Source: Paenibacillus sp. FSL K6-3182
GTDB lineage: Bacteria; Bacillota; Bacilli; Paenibacillales; Paenibacillaceae
Direction of reading: 5' to 3'
Length of the DNA stretch: 64,000 nucleotides
Assembly: GCF_037976325.1 (NCBI RefSeq)
Contig: NZ_CP150265.1
Span: 5,345,001 to 5,409,000, forward strand
Numbering within the stretch: the stretch's first letter is position 1; every line of letters starts with the position of its first letter. The position numbers were made by a program, and so were the translations under genes. A model generated the notes under the pieces. The model saw nothing but the letters and a program-made list of their open reading frames with translations, did no database searches and was not told where the DNA came from. Below, one piece after another: positions 55,172 through 62,819 of this stretch.

Positions 55172-56081
55172 TTGTTGCGGGCTTGGAAAGCCTCCATGTC
55201 AGATAGCTCATGTAGGCAAGCATGCCAAATAATACAGCAATAGTGGTCATATGGGCTAGAACAACGAACATGTACACTTCCGGGCGGCTAAGCGTATACA
55301 GCATACCTACGCCAGTAAGAATTTGGAACAAAATGAGACCAAAAGCAAACTGGGCTTGCATCGTCAATTCCCAATTGCTCTTGTAATTTTTGCAAATCCA
55401 AAACCACAACATGACAACCAGCAAAACCAGCAGAATACCGGCGATCCGGTGAGTCAACTCGATTGTTATCCCTCCAGCCACTTCCGGCAGCCGACTGCCT
55501 TTGCAAAACAATCCGGTACAGGAACCTGCCGAATCGGTATGACTTACAAATGCGCCGGTATAGACCACCAAATAAGAATATACGGTCAAGCACCATACAA
55601 AATTGCGAAATGCCTTGCTTGTCCTTGGCATCTGCTCGAATTTTACAAGTCCGCGCGCCTTCTGTTCTTGCCTCGAGCCAAGACTTGTCATTAAAGAACT
55701 CGCTAAAGCGATAAAAGCGAATCCTAAATGGAGCGCCATCACGGGGGGCGATTGTGAAAATACGACTGCTAATGCACCCATTGCGCCTTGAATGATCACA
55801 AAAACCAGTGTTAACGCTGCAAAAAATCGCAAATCTTTTCGCTGCTTCAAATACACTAAAAAAGTTAGCAGTGTAGCCACTGCCAAAATGCCTGCAGTCG
55901 TACTCACCAGCCTATGTGTGTATTCGATGACAGAAGCAAGTGTATGAGCCGGAACAAATTCCCCGTGACACAGTGGCCATTCCGTGCCGCATCCCAGACC
56001 GGACTCTGTTCTGGTGACGATGCCACCTCCAAACGTCGCGAAAAACATAAACAGCGTTGTTGCGTAACTAAGCCATTTCAA
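55161..56081 (-). CDS. ctaA: Heme A synthase (COX15/CtaA family)
   Basis: 306 residues with eight membrane helices. Heme-ligand histidines are in VIEYTHRLVS, MALHLGFAF and IELTHRIAGI, plus a fourth in VVLAHMTTIA; the cysteine pair of the first loop is in GLGCGTEWPLCHG and the second in CTGLFCKG. It converts heme O to heme A for cytochrome oxidase. TTG 56081 is the only reasonable start and has no strong ribosome site. No ctaB or oxidase genes are adjacent; it is divergent from a TetR gene. Confidence 0.9.
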   Translation of the reverse strand: MKWLSYATTLFMFFATFGGGIVTRTESGLGCGTEWPLCHGEFVPAHTLASVIEYTHRLVSTTAGILAVATLLTFLVYLKQRKDLRFFAALTLVFVIIQGAMGALAVVFSQSPPVMALHLGFAFIALASSLMTSLGSRQEQKARGLVKFEQMPRTSKAFRNFVWCLTVYSYLVVYTGAFVSHTDSAGSCTGLFCKGSRLPEVAGGITIELTHRIAGILLVLLVVMLWFWICKNYKSNWELTMQAQFAFGLILFQILTGVGMLYTLSRPEVYMFVVLAHMTTIAVLFGMLAYMSYLTWRLSKPATIEK

Positions 56082-56174
56082 ACGAGTAATCGTTGCCAGT
56101 ATTTTTCACCTGCCTGTTCTTGATGCAACCATGACAATTTCCATGGAGGAGATACTTTGATCTCATTAAATTAT

Positions 56175-56192
56175 ATTTACCGGTAGGTAAAT
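56175..56192. promoter_or_regulatory. TetR-type operator between ctaA and tetR
   Basis: ATTTACC-GGTA-GGTAAAT, a 7-bp perfect inverted repeat of the ACCGGTAGGT style typical for TetR/AcrR operators, placed 59 bp before the TetR gene start and 94 bp before ctaA. Confidence 0.7.
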
Positions 56193-56250
56193 TATCAAGA
56201 CGCTTTTGATTAAAATGATGAATTGTCATAAAATATTCATGGAGGTAGTT

Positions 56251-56880
56251 ATGATAAAAAAACAATCGCAACGCGCGCCAGGTAGACCTAAGCATGCAAA
56301 AGATGATCCTTCCATACAAGAAATGATTATTAAGACTGCATCCAAACGTTTTATGGAGTACGGATACGAGTCTGTATCGCTGCTGCAAATCGCCGAAGAA
56401 TGCCAAGTGTCCAAACCTGCTATTTATTATCATTTCATTAGCAAACCAGAATTATTTAAAGTGGCAGTTACGACCGTCTTAAATCAAGTACATAGGCATA
56501 TATCTCGTATTCTACAGGAGGCCGATCACCTCGAAGAGGGATTGGTTACAGTAGCCGAAGCGCGGTTAACCAATCCCCATGCCGAAATCGAAACGATGCT
56601 GAGAGAGGCTGAGCCCTTTTTAAATGAGGAACAACTACAGGAAATAAGACAATCCGAGCATAGTATCTACCAGTTATTAGCAGATCATTTTCAAGCGGCA
56701 ATGGACAACCATGTGCTTAGAGTCAACGATCCCATGCTTCTGGCACAAACCTTCTCCGCGATGATGCTGCTGGGAAACCGAAAAGACACCCTTCTAAAAT
56801 ACGCATCCAATAGGGAATTGGCAAAAGAATTGGTTGGAATCTTTCTGCGAGGCACATCCAATGCGGGTAAGAAAAAGTAA
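56251..56880 (+). CDS. TetR/AcrR-family regulator
   Basis: 209 residues from ATG 56251 (GGAGGT upstream). Helix-turn-helix IAEECQVSKPAIYYHFISKP; ligand domain of the usual size, ending in a Lys-rich tail. Divergent from ctaA with a palindromic operator in between, so it probably represses itself and the ctaA-hydrolase operon. Ligand unknown. Confidence 0.9.
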   Translation: MIKKQSQRAPGRPKHAKDDPSIQEMIIKTASKRFMEYGYESVSLLQIAEECQVSKPAIYYHFISKPELFKVAVTTVLNQVHRHISRILQEADHLEEGLVTVAEARLTNPHAEIETMLREAEPFLNEEQLQEIRQSEHSIYQLLADHFQAAMDNHVLRVNDPMLLAQTFSAMMLLGNRKDTLLKYASNRELAKELVGIFLRGTSNAGKKK

Positions 56881-57305
56881 AAAAGTGAGCAAAATGACAT
56901 TAATCGCATTTCTTTATGATAAATTTCTTCTAACAATCAAAGAAGGGTCACCTTTGTTTAAACTATGTTTATCTGCAGTTTGATTTGCTCAATAAATATA
57001 TAGGTATTACCCCTTATGTCTCAATACACAATACTTTTAGCTTAAACTAAAATACGAAAACCCATAAAATCATGGGTTCAAGAAAATCAAAACTGGTGAT
57101 CGCATCCAATTATGGAGGCTGTATTTGCAATCGGAGCAAAGATTAATGATAGTAAGCATCACTTCGCCCCTTTCTACATGAAGGGGCAACGTTTGCTGTT
57201 TTCTGCTGCAGCTTCCATCTCTAGTGCTTCCCACTGTTGATAAGTCAGAAACAAAGAAAAAATAATAAATTCTTAAATAAAAGAATTGTGATTTATTAAG
57301 ATTTT
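56881..57305. other. Intergenic stretch with hairpin
   Basis: AACCCAT-AAAATC-ATGGGTT (57058-57077) could end the TetR message. Nothing else supported. Confidence 0.4.
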
Positions 57306-57776
57306 TCAGCTTTTTTTCAAGGAATCCACTACTTCATAAAGAGCTATATTTTCTCTAAATAATCTCATTCTCTCTTTACTCATGCTCTCATTGTAACTCC
57401 ACATATCTGAAAACAACTTTATAATTAATGTTCCGTTTTCCATAATTTCTATCTCATGAGCATCTTTGAAATTATCGAAGATATCTTTTTGGAAAAGCTG
57501 CATATATGCTTTCCCAAACCACATCAGCCACGCTGCGCCAAACCAGATCCCATTTATATAATCAGTATGGCCTGGAAAATATTGCACATCAATTTGTTGT
57601 TTATTTTTAATAAACCGGTGAGGGATTAACCAAGACGGATCAAGCTCTTTATTTGCATTTTCATAATATTTTGGGTCTTTTGCATTTTGCCAGGAGTATT
57701 CTTTACTTGCACATAGAAAGGAAACAATTGCTTTATTCTTGAGAAAGAGTTTATTTATAAATGATTTATTTTCAAC
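57306..57776 (-). pseudogene. Second gene behind the toxin tail, no start codon
   Basis: The open frame runs from a TGA at 57779 to the stop at 57306: NKAIVSFLCASKEYSWQNAK, LDPSWLIPHRFIKNKQQIDV, QYFPGHTDYINGIWFGAAWL. About 155 codons look like one globular protein, but no ATG, GTG or TTG precedes the body; only an internal ATG (MQYFPG context) or GTG is available near 57587. It overlaps the end of the upstream gene, so a frameshift has probably hit the start. Could be a second immunity-type protein. Family not recognised. Confidence 0.5.
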
Positions 57777-58105
57777 TCATTTGTATCAAATAGATTTTTT
57801 TGAATTTCTACATGAAGTGAACAAATTTTATTTTCATTACTAAATGATAAAAAATTATCCTCATCATCCATTAATGTAAAAGTATTCGAATCTCTATCAA
57901 GTAAATTCTCTTTTAAGATATACTCGATCAACGAAGAGTTCTTTGTAATTTTTTCATGTTTATAATTTGTAGTTTTTGACCCAGTGTAAGAAGTTGGATT
58001 AAAAAGTAATATATCATTCATCCAAATTCCAATGTTTTCTTTTGTATTTTCACCTTGAGGATAATAGACTTTGAACATTACTTTTTTGTCATTATTAATT
58101 TCCAC
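57755..58105 (-). CDS. Putative immunity protein
   Basis: 116 residues, soluble, acidic with many Asn/Lys (YYPQGENTKENIGIWMNDIL; NTFTLMDDEDNFLSFSNENK). GTG 58105 overlaps the TAG of the upstream gene and has GGAGGT inside that gene's end, the tight coupling typical of toxin-immunity pairs. Low GC compared with neighbours. Function inferred only from layout. Confidence 0.5.
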   Translation of the reverse strand: MEINNDKKVMFKVYYPQGENTKENIGIWMNDILLFNPTSYTGSKTTNYKHEKITKNSSLIEYILKENLLDRDSNTFTLMDDEDNFLSFSNENKICSLHVEIQKNLFDTNELKINHL

Positions 58106-58323
58106 TAGAATACCTCCACATTAAATTGAATACCTTTAGCTCTGGACTCTAATGCATCTATTAAATTATTAAAAACTTCATCAGTCATGGAACCTTTAGG
58201 TATTCTAATGTCAAGAAACCTATTTTCATTTTTCATTAAAATATCCCTTAACTCATCTAAATATCCTCCTAAAGTTGATTTTAAGCTACTGAAAGAATAT
58301 CCACTAGGATCAATAGTTTTCAA
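58105..58323 (-). CDS. C-terminal tail of a polymorphic-toxin-like protein, N-terminus missing
   Basis: 72 codons from TTG 58323, with the same frame open upstream to a TAA at about 58363 (IDFQKDNRVVSLKTIDPSGY). Then SFSSLKSTLGGYLDELRDIL and FLDIRIPKGSMTDEVFNNLI. It looks like the last domain of a larger secreted toxin cut off at its 5' side. No ribosome site, so it is probably not expressed as such. Nuclease type not recognised. Confidence 0.45.
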   Translation of the reverse strand: MKTIDPSGYSFSSLKSTLGGYLDELRDILMKNENRFLDIRIPKGSMTDEVFNNLIDALESRAKGIQFNVEVF

Positions 58324-58612
58324 ACTTACTACTCGGTTGTCTTTTTGAAAGTCAATTAGAGGGAATTAACCTTCGTTTTCTTCACCAGAGAAATGAATTA
58401 CACATTCCGAAGCGCATATGATGGATACGACGCAATATGCCATTTACAGTTGTAATATTCTATATGGTTTTAGTCCTATACGCTGGCAAGCACCATTTCA
58501 TTACAGACTACTTTGAAAGCAAACATACCCTGATATTTAAGAAGCTTTTCATTCTGGTCTGCAGTCAAATTCTCGTAATACGTGATTATCTACATATATT
58601 AATTCCTTAAAC
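58324..58612. other. Gene-free stretch between toxin tail and spoVR copy 4
   Basis: No supported gene or clear hairpin; base composition is AT-rich. Confidence 0.4.
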
Positions 58613-59452
58613 TTTCTTCATATGTATTATTATTTGATAAAACGTTCAACAAAATTAGGCTCCAATACGACTTCGGCTTGAGCAAAATCTACGAGCTCGT
58701 CATTAACTCCAATCCCTGCTACGCGTTTCTTCTAGAGGGCAATTCTCTAATTCAAAACAAACTTAATCGCTTTCATGAGTATGAAATGGATCATGGCACA
58801 GAAGCAGTCGAAAAGTTTATGGATGCGATTCTTGCCATTCACGAGCATGTCGATCCTACGCTCATTAAGCCTTATCAATTAGATACGAAACGTTATATCG
58901 AAATGGTGCAAAAGGACAGCGAGTGCTCAGAGTGGAACATCCCTTCCTCCTCTTATGATTATATTTGAGAATATCGAGCGCCGCTTCGATAACCCAACGA
59001 AGGAAGAACAAGCACGCTTCGGACGCGTTCCCGGCAAGGGCAGGGAAAAAATGTTTGAGGTACGCGAGCTCGATTCCGATATTTCATTCATCCGCAACTA
59101 CCTGACGAAGGATCTGGTTAATAATCTCGATCTGTACATTTTCGAGAAAAAAGGCCCTTAATGGAAAATTACCGATAAGTCGTGGGAGAAAATTCGCGAT
59201 CAGCTTGTTTATTCGAAAGTAAATGGCGGGTTTCCTAGCTTGAAGGTTAAGGATGGGGATTTTAATCGTGTGGGTGAGCTTTATCTTATTCATGAGTATG
59301 AAGGGATGGAGCTCGATCTGAAGTATGTGGAGCGTACGCTGCCCCATGTCGTTCAGCTTTGGGGGAAGAATGTTCATCTGGAGACGTTTGTTGAGGATAA
59401 GAAGATTGTGTTCGGCTGTGATGGGAAGAAGACGAGTCGGAAGTTTGTTTGA
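58613..59452 (+). pseudogene. spoVR copy 4: truncated with two internal deletions and a nonsense change
   Basis: Same leader (TTCTTCATATGTATTATTAT) and joint as copies 2 and 3. One deletion removes the block around [19 protein letters not shown], another removes about 130 codons after SSSYD, and GAG of GPEW has become TAA (near 59158). The end to TTTGTTTGA is otherwise kept. The most decayed copy; its terminator is interrupted near 59520 by IS3 left-end sequence. Confidence 0.88.
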
Positions 59453-59533
59453 GTTAAAAGGATAGTGCTTCTTAATTCTGCATTTAAGAGCAATCACGTA
59501 TAATGCTAATACAAAAAAACCGTTCATATTCGC

Positions 59534-59691
59534 TTGGGGATTGACCCCATAATTTGAGACAAATCAAAACACCTTCAAGAAAATGCAACCATCTCATAAG
59601 ATATGGTGACAACCTTGGAGGTGTTTTTACGTTGGCAACAAGAGTAAGTTACCCAGTGGAAGTAATTTTTCACCATTTAATTCCTGTTTAA
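59534..59691 (+). mobile_element. IS3-family left end with OrfA start
   Basis: Terminal-type GGGGATTGACCCCATAATTT, then a TTGGAGGTG site and TTG 59632 opening MATRVSYPVEV, the first residues of a common IS3-type OrfA; unrelated sequence and a stop follow. Only the end remains. Confidence 0.65.
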
Positions 59692-59705
59692 AGCAGGTTC
59701 TAAGA

Positions 59706-61673
59706 CTACAAACTCAAAAATCCTGTTTGTTTCAGTTGCTGTGTTCCGTCAGGAATCCCTGGCCGATCCTCAGAATGTACGAGAATATGCCAAGTCCCTT
59801 TCGGAAACGCTTGTTCCATGAATAATGGCTGGGGCAGCCAAACCCTGAATAGATTTGATTCACTGAACTCATTACCCGCGGATGCATAATCACACATTAC
59901 TAGCTTGCTTTCTTTATGTCCGACGAAATGAGACGGTCTAATAAGAAAAGGCACCTCAAAAGCCATCCATACTCCTTCGGGCTTTGTTGCAGCAGACACA
60001 AGATCAATGTAGGTTTCTTCATCGGAGCAGTTATCCAGGAGAACATAATCAATGTTCCAGTCTTGGTTGTGCTTTCGCTCCATCTGTTCATGATCGAGCC
60101 AAAGACTGACATGCTTCTCTGCGTCGGAAAGCCGGCTGTCTAACGCAAGTACAATCGGTCCCACCATGACGGCCTTATGGTTTATACTCCCCGGCGCCGT
60201 AATCACACGTCCCCTTAAATCCAGCTTCAGGTGAATTTCGTCCCCCGATTTCCATTCTCTGTGGATTTCCGTATACGTTCCGGGTATGCAGACAATCCGC
60301 TCGCCGTTTACTTGAAGCTCGGTTTGTCGGCTCCATGCTGGAATACGAAGCTTTATAGTATAAGTGCAGCTTTCACTCTGCTTAACCTTGATTCTAATTT
60401 TGTCCAGTTCAGGATAGGCTGTCTCCATCTCAAAGCCGACTTCATCTCCATTGTTCACTCGTCCACTCCAATTCCCTTGATAATACAAATTTATGGCTAT
60501 ACCAGAATCATCGTTCATGACCGCCCACCCGGACGCGGTGAGGAGTCCACGCGGACCATTCGCCGAACAGCAACTGCATTGCACGAGTGGGACCTGCATA
60601 TGACTAGGTACACGTTCCCCAACCAATGGCGAAAAATATGCCCACCAGTTGCCGCTCGGAACCATTGCGCTGAGCAATGCATTGTATAGCGTAATTTCCA
60701 TTTCATCTGCCCATTTCGGATCACCTGTAAGACGCAGCAACTGGTAGCAATATTTGATCCAGGTTGTCGTGACACAGGTCTCCATAGGCTGTTCCAGCAG
60801 TTCAGTCTGTCTTTTAGCCCCGTCGCACCACAATTCACCGCTGGAACCGGAACCTACGATCATAGTTTCCTTTTCTCTTACCAAATCGGCAAATTTGATA
60901 GCAGCTTCAAGGTACTCCTGTTTTCCTGTAGCCCGGTACAATTCGCACACGCCTTCATAACAGGACATCATCTCGTAACCTTTAGGTGATGCAATTTTCA
61001 AGGGTTCAATCCCCGCAATGGCATCCTCGATAAGCCGGATTCCGTTCGGATTGTAAATGTTTGGTTCGCTCCAAAGCAAAACGAGGTACTCGGCGAAATC
61101 CAGGTACTTCTGATCACTTGTTCGCAGAAACAACAATACGACAGGCTCCAGGATGGAACAAGACGATAATGCCTCCAAGAGCGAGAGCCCCGTTTCCGTC
61201 AGCTTTTTTCGGCCTGGACCAGATATCCGAATAAGCTCGTCCGTGGCTAAAACAGCCGCTTGCAATGCCTCCTGTTTTCCGCTCAAATCATAGTAGGCGA
61301 TCAGTCCAAGCAAGGCATACTTTCTTCCCCAGATGTCCCAGTCCCCAAAATCTTTCTCATAGCTGCTGATACGGCCATCCTCCGACTGCGTATCTATCAA
61401 ACCCTGAACCGCGTCAGCCAAAATCGCCCCGTGATGATCAGTTGGTTCAATCTGATAGGCCAGTACTGCGGAGGTAAACCATTTGCCCCAAAATTCCCCC
61501 CCCCAACTACCGCCTTCATCCGTTTTATCCCGAAACGGGATCTGGAATAAAGCATGGTTAGCGGCCATGACGCCGTTGTGAATACAGGAGGCAATTCTTT
61601 GCCCCAGATATCCTTCAATGTGTACGCTTCCTTTGTTGGATGGTGTTAAACGATCCGCTATCTTCAACTTCAT
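59706..61673 (-). CDS. Beta-L-arabinofuranosidase-type glycoside hydrolase (GH127/DUF1680)
   Basis: 655 residues, no signal peptide. (Alpha/alpha)6-barrel family with a zinc-bound cysteine nucleophile: ETCVTTTWIKYCYQLLRLTG supplies the Glu and first Cys, and PLVQCSCCSANGPRGL the Cys pair. N-terminal GEFWGKWFTSAVLAYQ is conserved in the family. It likely releases beta-L-arabinofuranose from hydroxyproline-linked or other plant glycans inside the cell. ATG 61673 follows AAGGAGTG, 23 bp after the SGNH gene: one operon with it and the SLH protein. Confidence 0.88.
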   Translation of the reverse strand: MKLKIADRLTPSNKGSVHIEGYLGQRIASCIHNGVMAANHALFQIPFRDKTDEGGSWGGEFWGKWFTSAVLAYQIEPTDHHGAILADAVQGLIDTQSEDGRISSYEKDFGDWDIWGRKYALLGLIAYYDLSGKQEALQAAVLATDELIRISGPGRKKLTETGLSLLEALSSCSILEPVVLLFLRTSDQKYLDFAEYLVLLWSEPNIYNPNGIRLIEDAIAGIEPLKIASPKGYEMMSCYEGVCELYRATGKQEYLEAAIKFADLVREKETMIVGSGSSGELWCDGAKRQTELLEQPMETCVTTTWIKYCYQLLRLTGDPKWADEMEITLYNALLSAMVPSGNWWAYFSPLVGERVPSHMQVPLVQCSCCSANGPRGLLTASGWAVMNDDSGIAINLYYQGNWSGRVNNGDEVGFEMETAYPELDKIRIKVKQSESCTYTIKLRIPAWSRQTELQVNGERIVCIPGTYTEIHREWKSGDEIHLKLDLRGRVITAPGSINHKAVMVGPIVLALDSRLSDAEKHVSLWLDHEQMERKHNQDWNIDYVLLDNCSDEETYIDLVSAATKPEGVWMAFEVPFLIRPSHFVGHKESKLVMCDYASAGNEFSESNLFRVWLPQPLFMEQAFPKGTWHILVHSEDRPGIPDGTQQLKQTGFLSL

Positions 61674-61696
61674 CTACCAACACTCCTTAAAGCATT

Positions 61697-62794
61697 TTAT
61701 AAATTCCTTATAATGCCGATAAAACCAAGCCGGAAATTTGTCCCCTTACAATTAGGGGTATTTCCATGCACCACTTCCAACTCAAACCGATGATGACTTT
61801 CTTGCAACGAGTCCGAAACAAGATAGAGGGAAAACAGCCCATCATCTGACAGCCACTCCGGCCTTGCACGGTCTGAGAAAACCCACTCCGAATCATCAAT
61901 CCGGTAGTTAAATTCCGCCGCCTTCCAACCGAAATCCAGACCTAATGCCAGACCCTTCCCATAAAAGGAGAAGGCAAGCCTCGCTCCTACTGCCGATGTT
62001 TCAAGCACTTGATCGATCCAGACGTGATGCAGCCACCTTTTGAGTACCCAGGGACCTTCAATAGATGCGGTTTTCAGAGAAAGAAGAGATACTGAATGCC
62101 ATAATCCATCAAACATGGGTACAGGCAATGATGTCGGAGCAGCTTGCGATTCAGCTTGAATGTATCTTGCACTCTCCGTCTCAAGAAATGCGATTACACC
62201 TTGGGCATAGCTCAAACTGCCCCGTGTCGATGGGTGAAGTCCGTCAGGCAGCCATTCTTCCCAACTGAATCTCCCTCTTTTGAGTTCGTTCAAAGCATGG
62301 AGCCCCACCCACACAGACCCGATTCCATAATGCTCCGCCAGTTGTTCGAATTCCGCTACGGAGGCCGGCAATTCTGCTTGCATCATGGCTGTATACATAT
62401 CCTGATGGTAGGTGTATACAAGAATGACATTGCAATCCCCATTGGCAAGGATAGACCTGATCAACGTTTCCCTTGTTTTATTTCTCTGCTCGGATGCAAC
62501 AAATAGATCATTAACCGCATATTCGATAAACACCAAATCACATCCGCGGTCAATGATATCTCGTTGCGATCTAAACACCGCCAAATCGCTGCCAGTAGCC
62601 CCAATAGCCGCGTTCTCAATGCATATTTTAGCGGAAGGAAATTGTTCGCTAAACCATGCGGCAACCGGTTCGGGCCAGTTGTTACGGGGCCTCCCGTCCG
62701 TTATTGAGCCGCCCATAAAGCCGATTGTTATTTCCCCTTCATTTAATGAACGCCAAACATGCGACATTACGTTTCTATTTGTAAATTCATTCAA
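61697..62794 (-). CDS. SGNH/GDSL-type esterase with C-terminal beta domain
   Basis: 365 residues from TTG 62794 (GCGAGGTG seven bases upstream). Catalytic blocks: Ser in IGFMGGSITDG, Gly/Asn in AAIGATGSD and YAVNDLFV, Asp/His in LPDGLHPSTRG. The last 150 residues form a beta-rich, possibly sugar-binding, domain (LAFSFYGKGLALGLDFGWKA). No signal peptide. As middle gene between an S-layer-type protein and GH127, it probably removes acyl groups from oligosaccharides before hydrolysis. Confidence 0.85.
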   Translation of the reverse strand: MNEFTNRNVMSHVWRSLNEGEITIGFMGGSITDGRPRNNWPEPVAAWFSEQFPSAKICIENAAIGATGSDLAVFRSQRDIIDRGCDLVFIEYAVNDLFVASEQRNKTRETLIRSILANGDCNVILVYTYHQDMYTAMMQAELPASVAEFEQLAEHYGIGSVWVGLHALNELKRGRFSWEEWLPDGLHPSTRGSLSYAQGVIAFLETESARYIQAESQAAPTSLPVPMFDGLWHSVSLLSLKTASIEGPWVLKRWLHHVWIDQVLETSAVGARLAFSFYGKGLALGLDFGWKAAEFNYRIDDSEWVFSDRARPEWLSDDGLFSLYLVSDSLQESHHRFELEVVHGNTPNCKGTNFRLGFIGIIRNL

Positions 62795-62819
62795 CCATAC
62801 ACACCTCGCGTTCAGCCTC

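Noticed and set aside
55323..55694. 123-codon plus frame opposite ctaA
   Set aside because: Opposite conserved membrane-helix coding sequence; no ribosome site.
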